NCBI GenBank assembly: GCA_973895155.1
Contig: OZ316897.1
Location: 13,144,001 to 13,208,000, forward strand
Direction: 5' to 3'
Origin: Marsupella aquatica
Taxonomy: Eukaryota; Marchantiophyta
DNA length: 64,000 bases
The notes beneath the pieces were generated by a model. The model ran no database searches and had not been told where the DNA came from. It saw nothing but the letters and a program-made list of their open reading frames with translations. The position numbers and the translations under genes are program-made. The stretch's first letter is position 1; each line of letters starts with the position of its first letter. Shown here piece by piece: positions 1-12,529 of this stretch.

Positions 1-3000
1 CACAATAACATCTCTTTGACACGTCGCATCAAAGGTATATGGAACATTGAGCGAAAGCCTGAAATCAATCTCAACTATTAGAGAACCCCAGACTCAGAAC
101 TCTGATAGCCAAGATATCACCTACAAAGCGTACAGTCCCAAGTGACAAGTTCTAGCTTACGGTGGGTGGTATGCATCTCGTAGTTCATAAGTTGAAAGAA
201 AAACAAGGCGCTATAATAGGCTAGCTTAATTGTATATTCTAAGGAATCGATCGCGAAGCGATTGAAATTTGGTTCCTGAAGTCCTCTCTGTTATAAAGGC
301 GATTGAAGGACTTACGCTTCAAGACACCACCAACTTGTCGCAGTAGATTTGTCTTGATAATGCCCGGATGAAGGGCATTTATCGTCACATTTGTCACTCC
401 CTCTTCCTGCTTAAATAACATGATCATAAACAAGCTAATTCAGTCAAATAATCAAGTTATTTCTCACTCGTTCATTAGTTAGAAATGTATGAACGAACCA
501 ACTTCGTCAACGATAATTCTGCTCTAATTCCTGCAAACTCCTTAGGCACAAACCGCGGCCCTGCTTAAGAAGATTGAATTCGGGTTTACATTTAACTAGA
601 ATCTTACGGTACCTGGAGTCGTCGGCTTAGTTCTTGAGCGTGATAAACATTTGCAATCTTGGATAAAGCATATGCTTTAACTGAACTGTATCTGTTACAA
701 GTCGAATAGTTCGGTAAAGTTAGAGGTTAGAGGTTCCTTCCAAGTTCGTGGTAGGCCACTTAGTCAGACAAGAACCGATGAGTTTGAAAGCGTGGAGTTT
801 TGAGTGGAGCAACTGAGTTTGTGTTGAACTCGAACACGGCTTATCAGATTGATAGTGGAATACCGTTTCTCGTCGGTAATATTATCCCACTGCACGGCAG
901 CTTTGGAGGTCCAACTTAAAGCATTTGACGACACATTGACAACTCTACTTTCAATCCCCGTAGCATTGGCTGTCTCTTTCAGCTTCTCCAGTAGGAGGTT
1001 GGTTAACAGGAAATGTCCTGCACGCGTACCACAAAGTACCTACATCAGTTGGAGAGAAGGATGAGACTTCAGCTCGCAAAGGCACTAGATGTGTTACATC
1101 TGGGGAGACTCCAAAATAATGTGCTACATCTGGGGAGACTCCAAAATAATTTCGCATCGGAGACAAAGCGGCAGGGGAGAAATGGTTACGTTGGAGACTT
1201 CTTCAGGTTTGAAAAAGCAAAGAACACATAGCTGCAACAGACACTTTAGTACTCTTGGGATTCCGCAGACATACGTACCTATATGGTTTATCCCGAAGTT
1301 ACTTTCGATGCCATCCTCGGTTAGCGCAAATGGAGCTAGCATAATTCCTGCATTGTTTCTTCAAGAGAAAACTAACAAGTGAATGCGATAACATAGAGTT
1401 TAAGGACCCCAGCCAAGCTACACGCGGACCAAAGAAATCGTAACCAGACAAACTTCAAATTTCATAACAGTAAGTCTTTATGCAATTGGACTAATCCAAC
1501 TCTCCGAACAAAAACACCCACATTTGCTTGGTATCTGGTAAGCTGACGACTAACGATATTGCCAGGGCAAACTAAACCAAAAGGACGTGACCAAGCTGAT
1601 AAAAAGTAGAGAAAATGTGGAAGTCATAAATAGTACATCGGCTGCATGGGCAAGAAGAGGGATGACTTCAATGTAAACGATCACGGCCCTAGATGATTCA
1701 AGCTCTTCCGTTAATATTGAAGAGTAAGGTACTCACATCAAAAGATTCAGCGGCCTCTCAAGCGCCAGAAAGCTTTCAGCACTCTTCCTGATAGAAGCTT
1801 GTGAGGTGAGGTCAAGTGGAGCCAGGATGTCAACCTTGGCGTTGGGTACTTCTTTCAAAATGTTTTCCTTCGTCGATGTAGCGGATTGAACATTGCGGCC
1901 GCCGATGTATACATGACCACCACGTAATGCAAGGACGCGAGCTGTCTCGGTACCGATTCCGCTCGTAGCTCCTACCAATTGGGCAGCCACGGAAAGAAAT
2001 CACTTAGAACAAATATTCGTACGGTTTGGATTCCAGAAAGATAAGGTCAGCCTCCAGAAACGCCATCTCTAAGTTCTCAACTTCGTGATGAGTAGTCTAA
2101 ATGGAGAACTCAACTTCATAATGAGTCCTCCTCTGCTTAAATTCACACGCCGACGGTTGGCATGGCACACATTCAATCGAATAGAGCGACTAGAGCCAGT
2201 TAAACGGCACAGATGTTCCTCACTGAAGTGGCTCTAGTCGCTCTATTCGATTGAATGTGTGCCATGCCAACCGTCGGCATCGCCAAAAGATTTCAATGTG
2301 TCCATTCTCGGGATTCACAACACTTAACATGACATTTCAACGGTCCTCAGAATCTGATCTATCGAATCGAATCGAATAGCAATTGCCCAAATGAAAGTTT
2401 CGTTCTGTTCAGATTTATCGACTATCGAGCACAGATGGGCGGATTCCCATGCAGCGTACACAACGTACACGTACCCCAGAGCGAGAATAGAGAGAACTAC
2501 GACAGCGACAATTTGAAATCGGCGGGGAAAACCGAAGGCCTCCAATTGAAGAGTAAATCTTCGACCCTCGAAAATGTCTAGTGGAGAAAGTCTGAAGGAC
2601 GCATTATGTTTCCCTACGACATTGTAGACATTCAGTGGACACCGCACAGATACTCATCTCCAAATTTCAGTCAGGAGAAGCTCATCGATCATGCGCATTT
2701 TTACCTTCCTCGCTTAACAAACGAATGCAAATAGGCAGACCGGAAAAAAATTCGAAAGAAACATAGAGGGGAATTGAGACGATCAGAACAGTCTTGAAAA
2801 TCCCAACCAAGTAAATGCAAGACAAGAGTTCGATTGCACGAACAGAATCTGGCCCGACATTCGTGGGTCTTCCTAGTCCTAATGCTCTCCCTGTTGCCCT
2901 TCAGCGTGCCACAGCACAGTCAGACAAGCAGGACCAGAAACAAACCGGTGATGATGACCGTAAGCTTGGAAGCGTCGATGCCCTCCGTCACCTGCTCGGC

Positions 3001-3042
3001 CGTAGTCTTGGCTCCAAACCCAGATTTGCTACTCCCCACCAT
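1..3042 (-). CDS. Short-chain dehydrogenase/reductase (WW-oxidoreductase / retinol dehydrogenase-like), 3' end outside window
   Basis: Exons on the minus strand: 3042-2946, 1971-1737, 1358-1279, 1017-838, 680-613 and 406-316. All junctions keep phase and have GT-AG borders. Together they encode about 250 residues. The start is ATG at 3042 (MVGSSKSGFG). Visible family features are the cofactor motif TGATSGIG (split by intron 1), NNAG, the catalytic serine in NVSS, the YxxxK pair in YALSK, and ALHPGIIKTNL. The family uses NAD(P)H to reduce or oxidise carbonyl and alcohol substrates; the actual substrate is unknown. Related plant proteins are about 310-330 residues long, so roughly 70 C-terminal residues are missing. 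A further exon could start near 58, but its translation does not match the family clearly. The donor after exon 4 (at 837) has a weak consensus. Intron 1 holds a perfect inverted repeat. Confidence 0.85.
1089..1148. repeat. 30-bp tandem duplication in SDR intron
   Basis: Two adjacent 30-bp units (1089-1118 and 1119-1148) differ at one position. They lie in the intron between SDR exons 3 and 4 and do not touch a splice site. Confidence 0.9.
2149..2278. repeat. Perfect 50-bp inverted repeat in SDR intron 1
   Basis: The arms 2149-2198 and 2229-2278 are exact reverse complements over 50 bases and are separated by a 30-base loop. Transcribed as part of the SDR intron, this would fold into a long perfect hairpin. 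It may be a young miRNA/siRNA locus or a fold-back transposon. It overlaps no exon. Confidence 0.95.
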
Positions 3043-3415
3043 GATTCAATCAATCACTTAATGACAACTTCTTCGCATGAAAATCAATCAAACCACACTA
3101 TACTATACTACACGACATGGAAAAACTCGTGAACTCCTTCCAATGAAATCACTGGTACTCGTCAAATCCGGACCTCGGCCAATTCACCACACCACACTAA
3201 TGCACCTTTGCTAGCTCTACGGAGTTTCCACTAACTTTGTAGAGTTGCGAGTGACGAACACAGGCATTCATGCAGCGAATACCTTGCTTCAGATGCACGC
3301 AAAAACGCCATGAACCAATCACTCACGCAATCACATGACTCGAGCTCGAGGGCCCAGCTCCGCGAGGCGTGGAGGGCTGGAGGCTTGGCATTGCCCGTGC
3401 AGGTACTGTAGTCCA
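3043..3415. other. SDR promoter and 5' flank
   Basis: This stretch lies immediately upstream of the SDR start codon. I see no coding similarity and no clear promoter element that I would name. Confidence 0.4.
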
Positions 3416-3419
3416 TGTT

Positions 3420-4110
3420 GAAACTGCGTGCTGAAACTGCGCAGTAAACATGAGACCGCAGTGCTCATTGACACACTGTAGTAAACATGTGACTCGTATT
3501 GCTTGCTTACATGGTGATGCTGCATAGTAAACATGGGACCCTAGCACTCGTTGGCACTGTGTAGTGAATATGTGACCATAGCGCTTGTTTACACCTGTGA
3601 CATTGTGCAGTAAATATGGGACCATAGTCCAACACTGCGCAATAAAGATGTGACAGGAAACACGTGACCATAGTGCTTGTTTATACCGGTGACACTCTGC
3701 AGTGAACATGGGATTGTAGTGTTTTGTTGACGCTATGTAGACAGTAAACATGTGACATTGCACAGTAAGCATGGGACCGTAGTGCTTGTTGATAGTGTGT
3801 AGTAAACACGTGACCGTAGTGCTTGTTTACACCTGTGGCACTTTGTTGTGAAGATGGGATCATAGTGCTTGTTTACACTTGTGACACTTTGTTGTGAAGA
3901 TGGGACCGTAGTGCTTGTTGACCCTACATAGTAAACATGTGATGACCATTGATAGTGCTTGTTGACAGTGTATAGTAATTTTGTGACCCTAGTGCTTGTT
4001 TAGACTTGTGACATTGCACAGTAAACATGGGACTATAGTGCTTGTTGACACTATGTAGTAATTATGTGACCATAATGCTTATTTATAACTGTGACATTGT
4101 GCAGTAACGA
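3420..4110. repeat. Degenerate minisatellite, about 40-bp units
   Basis: The unit has the form 'agtaaacatgtgaccatagtg' followed by 'cttgtttacacctgtgaca'. Variants of it recur across about 690 bp in one orientation. Alternate units tend to read 'catgggaccgtag' and 'catgtgaccatag', which suggests a higher-order period of about 80 bp. The ORFs through this tract are repeat translations rich in H, Y and C and were not annotated. Confidence 0.85.
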
Positions 4111-4280
4111 TAAGACTTTGTCCCTATCCGTTATTCAGCCAAGTCAAATTCAAGTAAATCAATGGCTATAAATGTGATTACTTGAGTTACAATGTGAATA
4201 CAAATGTGAGTTTTGGACAAAGAATATTCTACCCTATACTATTGTATTTATTTGGTTTAATTATGGCTGTCCATTGAGCC

Positions 4281-4360
4281 AAGTTTGGACTTAACAGGGC
4301 CCTCTGATATTTTCTTTACTGGAAGATGGCAGAGGGGCCCTGTTAAGTCTAAACTTGCCA
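4281..4360. repeat. Imperfect inverted repeat (hairpin)
   Basis: The left arm 4281-4307 and right arm about 4332-4360 pair with few mismatches (core 'cttaacagggcc' against 'ggccctgttaag') around a loop of about 24 bases. It is probably a small fold-back element. Confidence 0.75.
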
Positions 4361-5414
4361 TTAAGAAACAACAATAATCAATATTGTTCCTTCTCTTTCT
4401 GTTCGTGCATCTTAATCATTCAACATCATTATTTCATTGTGTGGTTTTGTCCTATTGAGGGTTTTTCTTTGTTTCAGTAAGAGGTTTCTTGTGGAAAGCG
4501 TCCATAGGATTTTACTTTTCTTCCTAAGTAAATGCTTCCTGAATTTCCATGAGATTTGAAAATGACTCTCCTGTCAAAATTGGCTTGAAGGTTTTTGAGA
4601 TTTACTGCAAAATGTTTTGAGATGCGAGGGATGGGCATATAGGGGGGCTGCATAAGAACTTGAAGGCTGGTGTTTTTTTTTAATGTCTGAGATGTAATTC
4701 TAGCCATTTAAACATGGGAGCTGGCCAGACCTCACTTTCCATAAACTTGGGGGCACAATCTGGCAAAACCATTAGCTATCTTAGTCACATGCTACTTGGC
4801 CCATTGTAGCCAGGCTTTTTATAAAAAACTTAGACCACCTCTTGAGGTTGTCTAAAGAATGGACTGCTTAATTGGTGAATTTCTATTCAGTATCTTGCAT
4901 TTATTTTCACCAGATGGGATGCATTTATCTCAACTCTTCAATGGTGAACAATCACTATTGGTGTCCTTAAGTTCTTCTAAAGACCCCCAAAATGATGTAA
5001 AGGACATATTTACTAAAAAGAACCAAACAACGTACAATGAAGTGAAAGCAAGTGAGGATGAACTCAAAAGAAGAGTGCAAATGCAACTCAAATCCTGGAA
5101 TTGAAAGATTAAAAATAAGTGATAAAGATACTGTACCATTGCAATATTGTGACAGCTAAATGGTCCACAACCAGTGCAATACTGGGATAAACTAACGGTC
5201 CACATCTAGTGTCCTCCCAAAGTTCTTAGAAAGCCCCCTAAAGTGTACTGTCTTGTTATACTGGAAGGCTGCAACTCCACGCAGCTTACAGTGTAAGAGT
5301 ACAAAAAGTCTGCATTATTTAACTGTTTTTCTAGGAAATGCGGAGGTAGAGAAGAGTAAAGTGACTCAATTATTTATTCTTTAGTCATTAAAGGTTTCTT
5401 CTGGTGGTGATAAG
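4361..5414. other. Intergenic, no gene recognised
   Basis: AT-rich sequence. ORFs of up to 91 codons occur on both strands, but none shows family similarity, domain structure or plausible splice context. Confidence 0.5.
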
Positions 5415-6240
5415 TGGACAACCTCGCCAGTCGGCAAAGAAGTACAGCACCTCATTTTATTTTCCATGTACCACAACAACCGAGCCAGCCAGTCAACAAA
5501 GATGGACAGCCGCTAGTTTTTTTCCATGTCTTATAACTTTCGTATCATACAAAGGTTATCTTTGGGTAACTATTTCTACTCCATGTTGCTACTTTCATAA
5601 TCTTGTGCCCAAGAATTTATAGCAAAGGAACCATTCTCCTGACCAAAAATTACACATGAAAACCTATGTCTGGGTTGGGATTCAAGTCTATAATCCTGCC
5701 TCCGCTCCCGAATGCTTGAAAATTTTTGGCCATATTATTGGACAACCGAGGTCTGGGCTGGGGCGTCCCTATGCTATAAGCCTGCGTCCGGAGAGATATG
5801 TTTAGTAGACCCCTTTCTGGAAAAACTTTGCTTAATCAACCCCCTCTATACTTGTCTCCAATCTGGACTATCAATGGACCTTTTGATCTCAGATCTGGAC
5901 CGTTGATAGACCTCAGGGGGTCGATCAAGTAACAAATTTCATTTTGGGGGTCGATCAAGCAAATAACTCCTGCGTCCGGAATGTTTGGAAAAGCTTCTTG
6001 GAGGCTATATACAAATACAACAGGGGAGCCGGTCAGCAAAGATGGACAGCCCCTCAATGTTTTCTCCCATGGCACAACAACAACCAAGCCAGCCAGTCAG
6101 GAAAGATGGAAAGCCCCTCAGTTTTTATTCCATGGCACAACAACAACCGAGCCAGCCAGTCAGCAAAGGAGGACAACGCCTCAATTTTTGTTCCAACGTC
6201 ACAAAAATTACCGAGCCAGCCAGTCAGCTGACCACAAGTG
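5415..6240. repeat. About 62-bp tandem repeat split by a MITE
   Basis: Units contain 'ccatggcacaacaacaaccgagccagccagtcagcaaag' variants. About two units lie at 5415-5530 and about four at 6010-6235, with the MITE and a degenerate stretch between them. The array lies 700-1500 bp upstream of the phosphoglucomutase start. ORFs across it are repeat translations. Confidence 0.85.
5792..5968. mobile_element. MITE-like element, copy 1, with target-site duplication
   Basis: A roughly 177-bp segment starts 'agatatgtttagtagaccc' and ends 'gggggtcgatcaagcaaata'; the ends are imperfect inverted repeats. It is flanked on both sides by CCTGCGTCCGG (5781-5791 and 5969-5979), an 11-bp direct repeat that looks like a target-site duplication. 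A second copy lies at 21236-21440. The 9-11 bp size would suit a Mutator-type parent; that is an inference. Confidence 0.75.
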
Positions 6241-6937
6241 AGAAGCTCTGATTGAGTCGAATGTAATTGGAAAAAAGAGTCCTGGCAAAACACCCACAAA
6301 GAATGCACCACGTGCAAAAGTGACGACTCCAGCTGCAGGACGTTTGCATTCTCTACCATGATCGATGAGACACCTGTTAGCTTCGAGGATGCTCCCATGA
6401 CCTATGAAACGATCCTCAATGCTCTCTCCATGATCTGACTGTATGATGATCAAACAAACACTCTCCAAAAGTGTGTGCTGCTACTGCTAATCTCCTCTTG
6501 AGTGGACCCGTTTTCGCACTCTTGCTTTTTCAGGCTCTCCAAAGCAGAACAATAATAGCTTCCAGGTTCCAGAGAAGGTTTGATTTCTGGCTTTTGATTC
6601 CTTTTCACATCCTGCGTTCGTCCTTTCATTGTGGTACTTTTTCCTCCTCTTCGATCTGGGTTTTCTGTTCCATTCCATTCTACTCTAGCTTTTGAGATCT
6701 AGATCTAAGCGTGCGAGAGTGATCCTTTTCTGTGGGCATTTTCTTGGGGAATATCCTGTTCCCCCTTATCTCTCTGGCGGGATGTTGTGAATCGCAAGCA
6801 GGGCTTCGTTTCCCAGATTGACACACTCTTCCTTCCTTCGAGTGATTCGCAATTGACGCACTGGTAGAGCCAAAGACGAGAAATTGGGTCTGCTGCATTT
6901 GTCGTTCGATAGCTCAAGCTTGCTCGGGTTTACGCAA

Positions 6938-8689
6938 ATGGGGCCGTTCAAGGTGATCGAGGTGGCAACCAAGCCCTACGATGGCCAGAAGCCCGGTACC
7001 TCGGGATTGAGGAAGAAGGTGACGGTATTCCAACAGGAGCACTATTTGGCCAACTTTGTTCAAGCGACTTTCAATTCTCTTCCGGCTTCCAAAGTGAAAG
7101 GATCGACAATTGTGGTGTCTGGTGATGGTCGATACTACTCAAAGGAGGCTATTCAGTTGATCATCGAAATTGCCGCTGGAAATGGAGTGAAAGGAGTGTG
7201 GGTGGGCCACGATGGGCTTCTGTCGACGCCTGCAGTGTCGGCCATTGTCCGCAATCGGGTCGGGTTGGGTGGAGAAAAAGCATATGGAGCTTTCATATTG
7301 ACTGCCAGCCACAATCCAGGAGGCCCCCATGAGGACTTCGGAATCAAGTACAACACTGAGAATGGAGGGCCAGCCCTAGAAGGGCTAACGGACAGCATTT
7401 ATGAAGTCACCAAGACTATTAGCAAGTACCATATTGCAGAGGGAATTCCTGTGGTTGATATATCAAAGGTCGTCATTTCAAAGTTTGAGGGCCCCAATGG
7501 GCCCTTTGAGGTGGATGTGTTTGATGCAACAGATGAGTATACGGCACTCATGAAAACCATCTTCGATTTCGAAGCAATCAAAGTGCTGTTGCATCGTCCT
7601 GGCTTCTCGTTCCTCTTTGATGGACTGCATGGCGTAGCTGGAGTGTACGCAACGAGAATCTTCGTGAAAGAACTGGGTGCGAAAGAAACTTCATTGATCA
7701 ACTGCGTCCCAAAGGAGGACTTCGGTGGAGGTCACCCAGATCCGAACTTGACCTATGCGAAAGAGTTGGTGCATCGCTCGGGCCTTGGAAAATCGCCTCC
7801 AGCTGAGGAGATTCCGGAGTTCGGAGCAGCAGCAGATGGCGATGCAGATCGCAATATGATCTTGGGCAAGAAATTCTTCGTGACTCCATCAGACTCAGTT
7901 GCTATCATCGCCGCAAACGCCGTTGGTTCAATTCCGTACTTTAGCGCCGGTTTAAAGGGGGTTGCAAGGAGTATGCCAACATCAGCTGCTCTGGACGTGG
8001 TTGCTAAGAAGCTGGGCCTGAAGCAGTTTGAGGTCCCAACCGGGTGGAAGTTCTTTGGCAACCTTATGGATGCTGGAATGTGTTCCATCTGTGGAGAAGA
8101 GAGCTTTGGAACAGGATCGGATCATATCAGAGAGAAGGATGGCATCTGGGCTGTTCTGGCGTGGCTTTCCATCCTGGCTTACAGGAACAAGGATGTTCCA
8201 GCAGGTGGGAAAGTGGTCACTGTTGAGGACATTGTCACTCAGCATTGGGCCACTTACGGCCGGCATTTTTACACACGTTACGATTACGAGAATGTTGACG
8301 CAGGTGCTGCCAAGGACATGATGGCTCATTTGGTGAAGCTTCAGTCAGATGTTCCAGCCATTAACAAGATTGTTAAAGAGGTCAATCCTGAGGTCTCAGA
8401 AGTTGACCACGGGGATGAGTTTGAGTACAAGGACCCAGTTGATGGCTCTGTGTCCAGCCACCAAGGAATTCGATTCTTGTTCAAGGATGGCTCTAGGCTG
8501 ATTTTCCGCCTCTCTGGAACTGGCTCAGTTGGTGCAACAATTCGTGTATACATCGAACAGTACGAATCAGATTCAACCAAGACTGGCAAAGATGCATCAG
8601 AAGCTTTAGCACCTCTTGTTGCTGTTGCTCTAACCCTAGCAAAGATCGAAGAGTTTACTGGCCGCAGTAGCCCAACTGTCATCACATAG
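6938..8689 (+). CDS. PGM: Phosphoglucomutase, cytosolic type, intronless
   Basis: The 583-residue protein interconverts glucose-1-phosphate and glucose-6-phosphate, linking sucrose and cell-wall precursor metabolism to glycolysis. Visible features are the N-terminal [15 protein letters not shown]-type segment, the phosphoserine loop TASHNPGG (Ser124), the metal-binding DGDADRN (Asp300, 302, 304), the sugar-recognition loop [11 protein letters not shown], and the C-terminal phosphate-binding FRLSGTGS. An in-frame ATG exists at 6884, but 6938 (MGPFKVIEV) matches the usual cytosolic N-terminus and leaves no transit peptide. Length fits cytosolic plant PGM (about 585). All catalytic elements are intact in one uninterrupted frame, which is odd because flowering-plant PGM genes have many introns. 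Either a retrocopy replaced the spliced gene or the lineage lost its introns. Confidence 0.97.
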   Translation: MGPFKVIEVATKPYDGQKPGTSGLRKKVTVFQQEHYLANFVQATFNSLPASKVKGSTIVVSGDGRYYSKEAIQLIIEIAAGNGVKGVWVGHDGLLSTPAVSAIVRNRVGLGGEKAYGAFILTASHNPGGPHEDFGIKYNTENGGPALEGLTDSIYEVTKTISKYHIAEGIPVVDISKVVISKFEGPNGPFEVDVFDATDEYTALMKTIFDFEAIKVLLHRPGFSFLFDGLHGVAGVYATRIFVKELGAKETSLINCVPKEDFGGGHPDPNLTYAKELVHRSGLGKSPPAEEIPEFGAAADGDADRNMILGKKFFVTPSDSVAIIAANAVGSIPYFSAGLKGVARSMPTSAALDVVAKKLGLKQFEVPTGWKFFGNLMDAGMCSICGEESFGTGSDHIREKDGIWAVLAWLSILAYRNKDVPAGGKVVTVEDIVTQHWATYGRHFYTRYDYENVDAGAAKDMMAHLVKLQSDVPAINKIVKEVNPEVSEVDHGDEFEYKDPVDGSVSSHQGIRFLFKDGSRLIFRLSGTGSVGATIRVYIEQYESDSTKTGKDASEALAPLVAVALTLAKIEEFTGRSSPTVIT

Positions 8690-11600
8690 ATGAAGAAGCT
8701 AGGTGGACCTTCGTTACAGTTCTGAAGATGGGCAATGTGGTTCAGCATCGATCCGGTTCTTCTTTGCCAAGATAAACTTAAGGTTTCCCACTTGCATATG
8801 TACCTCAGTCTTGCAGATGTACTTCAATGCGTGAAGTTCACCTTTGTCATCTAGCTATATCAGAATAGTTCGCACGAAGTACTCACTAAGGAGGTGAAAT
8901 TGTAACGGACTTGCACTTCAGTCAATGAAGTTCACATTTTGTCTTTAAATCTATTAGAGTAGTTCATACAGTACCCACTAACGAGGTAAAATTGTAGCAA
9001 ATGTCTAGATGCCCTTCGACAACCTGCATCCCAGAAGTGACCGCAAAGGTTAAATTAATCATGAACAAGTCCAACGATACTCGAGACTCTTGTTGTTATT
9101 GTTGCTTTCCTTGTAATCTGTGATGAAATCTCAACTTTGTAGGATTACATGACAAATGTGAACTTTAAAAACTGACAGGCATCACTAATTTGCCTCAGCA
9201 TTGATGTCTAAAAAAATCCTTCCTGACAAAGGACCTAAGGTGTTCTTACCTTCACAACCCAACTATAATGCAAGCGCTGAAGGTGAGGCCTGGCACCTTC
9301 CTTCCTTATGTGAATTCATGTGAAAAAATAGAATAGCTCGTGCAATGCTGCATCCGGGATCAACAATCTGTCAATTGAGGTTGGAAAGTAAGTGACGGAC
9401 ATACTGGGAAAAAATATGTACTGCACAAGGGGATAGGATATGCCATCGGTACAGTAGGCAAGATCATCACTTTTGTATCACCTGTGGGATATGCTCCATA
9501 AGTAATCCAAGTGCCACTTTGTTCAACTTGGATATGTTGAGAATGGAACAAGTGCCACTTCGAGTCAGGTTACAGCTATCCGAGTTACATCAAAATTCGA
9601 TCTCAGCACTAGTAAATTATCAAAACTGACGACTGTACAAGTGTGTAACTCTTTGTATGGACAGCTGAGGAGCCCGTCGAACTAGCATGCATGCACCCAG
9701 TAATCCTAAAGAGAGCACACCATAGGCAACAGACACCCTTCATTCAATGGGGCACTAACTACTTTCAATCTTGTCACTGAAGATCACTAATAGCACGATG
9801 CACCACACTGAAGATATTGGCAGATAGTGCATTTGTGATCTTGTTCCCATGCTGTTCGTTGAAAATGCAGTGATGGATTCATTACTTGCCCAAATCTATG
9901 GCCACGTGGAATGACTAGTCGGTCCTTTCAGCAGGATCTGCTATGACTAGTCGGTCCTTTCAGCAGGATCTGCCACTGAAGTCAATAAATCATGTCTTGC
10001 AGCAGCCTATCAATATTCGACAACTTATTTGAATTGTCCTTTGCACAGACGACAACACAATTTGTGATTCAAAACTTAATTTTCTGTTAGGCATTCCAGA
10101 CCAACTTAAGAAGTCCAGACTTGTGTTGGTCATTTCTTTAGAATTGCACACAGCTTTTAGGAGGTACAATTGCTTGGCTTCTCTTTCTTTATTTTTCCTG
10201 ACTATGCTTTGTTTTCTGTCCCTTCAACCTGTTTTGGGTATCGTTAAAGCAATTCATTCTCACATCCCAAACTAAGCAGAAGAAACAAGGTGGTCGAATT
10301 TACCACCGAGTCAGCAAGAGACCTGAAGACTCGGCAATTGTCCTCTTTGTAGTCAAGGCCATTGAAAAGCTGGCCATTTTAATGTTAGAACGTCTCACCT
10401 TTGAAATTTAAGCGTGAACTTCTTTCGTTTTCCTGTATATGTCTCTACTTGTAAGCTTGGACACGAAGATCTTTCTCTGGTCGGATGTTCAGTGTAAGTT
10501 GGGGTCGGTAAGGCTGCCTTTGCCCTCAATCACACAAATGACGTATGAGCCCGTTAACAACGGGATACAATACCTCATCAACGGCCCTGCAATGTGGGTT
10601 GAATATCACTTACATACTAGATCAAAGGTCTTCCTTGAACACACGAGTTTCAGTCTCTGTGATTTTACCTGTTTACTATCATAGGTCAATCCAGTCACTT
10701 GACGCCTCGACTGTTCATTATGAGAAAGTAGTGGTGCCCGGCTATCCCTAAGATGTGCAAACAATAAGGGTGATGATAGGAAATATCTGAAAAGTGTGGA
10801 CAAAAATTGTTCCTGAGTCTGGATCGTTCCTAGTTTGGCTTTGGGCTGCTCAGCTTGGTTCTGTCACTGCTCGATGGGGTCTAGGATCTGGGCTTTCCTT
10901 TCTTCATGGATAGCATCTTGTGTGGCAAGAGTAGACGTAACAAAAAGGAATATTCTCGCAGCTAACCCCAACCTCCATCCATCATTACCAAATTCTATCC
11001 GGTAATAGTCGAGATTTCGCTCAATCATTCTTCTTCAGATTCGTGGCGGGGATGACACTTTATAACAGGTTCTCTGTCATATCAGGCTTCGCAAGGGTGC
11101 GAGGGAGTTCACCTGTCCAGTTGCTGGATGGAAAATCTGAAATTGCACATAGTCCAAAACAGGCACTCTTCTTTCAGACAAATTTCAGATGGAGATTTTC
11201 CTCAAATCGCCATTTATTCATTTACTTTCAAGGTTTTGGCAAGGTGTAAAATTTGTTTCAAATCTAATCTTTTGATTACTTTTCTCACACACGGGTTGCC
11301 CTGAAGATACCTTCAGAAGCTGTCGGACAAGCTGTTGCACCGCCCAGTATCCCATGCCAAAATTGCTTGTTGCACAATCCGACATTTGTTTCTCTGGCCG
11401 ATTGTTCTGAAGAGTGAATGATCGAGCTGGTGCTGATTCCAATTGAAGTGGAAGTAATTCGACCTTGCTGTCTTTATTCCTAAGTTTTTATCCAATGAAA
11501 TCAACTCCTTCATGCATTCTTTCCTGTATTGTAAAAATCTGACCAAAGTTTTGCTTCTGTGGTGCCGACCGTACCTGATCTCAGAGATTAATAGTGACTT

Positions 11601-12529
11601 GTTGGTAAGTGTAGCGGGCAGCTGAACAATCTGCTACCCAGATCTACTTTCCCACTGCCCTTGATGGCGAGGCAGCAACCCCTCATTAGAGCAGTTGTAT
11701 TTGAAAATAAAAAGTGAAGACAAAATTCTATAAACTTAAACAGGGTGGTATTTGTGAATATTTCTGTTATAAATATTATCACCACTTTTCCGTTGGAATC
11801 AACTTTTATGAAAAAGGTGAGCCACACCACTTCATCAGCACTTTAGCAGGCTTTCCAGCAGAAGCTTTGATTGCGAAGAGACGGAAAGTCGCAAACAGAT
11901 CCGAAGATTGACTGGAGATTGCGAGCGCGATGCGTAGTACTGTAGTAATGGGGAGAGGCTTTGATTCGAAGAGACAGGAAGTCGTGAACAGATCTGAAGA
12001 TTGACGACCTTGCGATTGCAAACGAGAGGGGTAGTACCGTAGTGTAATGGGGAAATGCTGGAACCATTCAGAGGCTTCCCACGAGAGTCAGTGGGGCAGG
12101 CTGCGACAATAATGATGATAATCATTGCGAGCTGAGATGGGGAGTTGGGGACTGAGGACAACAAAAATCCACCAGCACTAATAACGGGACAGACAACAAG
12201 AACGCCGACTTCAGCAAAGACAAAGCGCAGTAAACCTTCAACTCTATTGACGTTTAGATTAGTACAATACAGTACCCAATAACAGTAGCAGCTTAATTAA
12301 AGGCAACCAGTTCAGACAGGTTAGCATGGAGGGGGATACATACGAAGCTTTTTCTCCACATGTACTCGGTGTTCCAACGATAGGTCTGCTGGCTGGTCCG
12401 GAGCTGCTACCCTGCGGAGATGATTGAATTGTGGTGCCGTATGTGGAGCTCTCTCCGGACAGAGAACCTCGATCTGAAGATTTGAAAGAGATTTCCACAA
12501 TTTTTGTTGCTGGTGCTTTTCCGAAAAAA
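8690..12529. other. Intergenic region with small duplications, no gene recognised
   Basis: Three local direct duplications are visible: about 90 bp at 8828-9000 (in the PGM 3' flank), about 31 bp at 9912-9973, and about 95 bp at 11862-12058. ORFs of up to 109 codons show no recognisable family. The stretch just before 12530 would hold the GDSL gene promoter and 5' UTR. Confidence 0.5.
11862..12058. repeat. Direct duplication, about 95 bp
   Basis: Two adjacent diverged copies share 'gctttgattcgaagagac', 'gatctgaagattga' and 'gtagtactgtagtaatgggg' blocks. They lie about 500 bp upstream of the GDSL gene start. Confidence 0.8.

Noticed and set aside
849-1382. Plus-strand ORFs over the SDR gene
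   Set aside because: They are antisense shadows of SDR exons and of the 30-bp duplication.
2324-2647. 107-codon minus-strand ORF with a hydrophobic segment in SDR intron 1
   Set aside because: It lies wholly within an intron of a phase-verified gene, has no family similarity and no splice context of its own.
3323-3863. ORFs of 60-149 codons on the minus strand
   Set aside because: They are translations of the roughly 40-bp minisatellite and consist of repeated H/Y/C-rich peptides.
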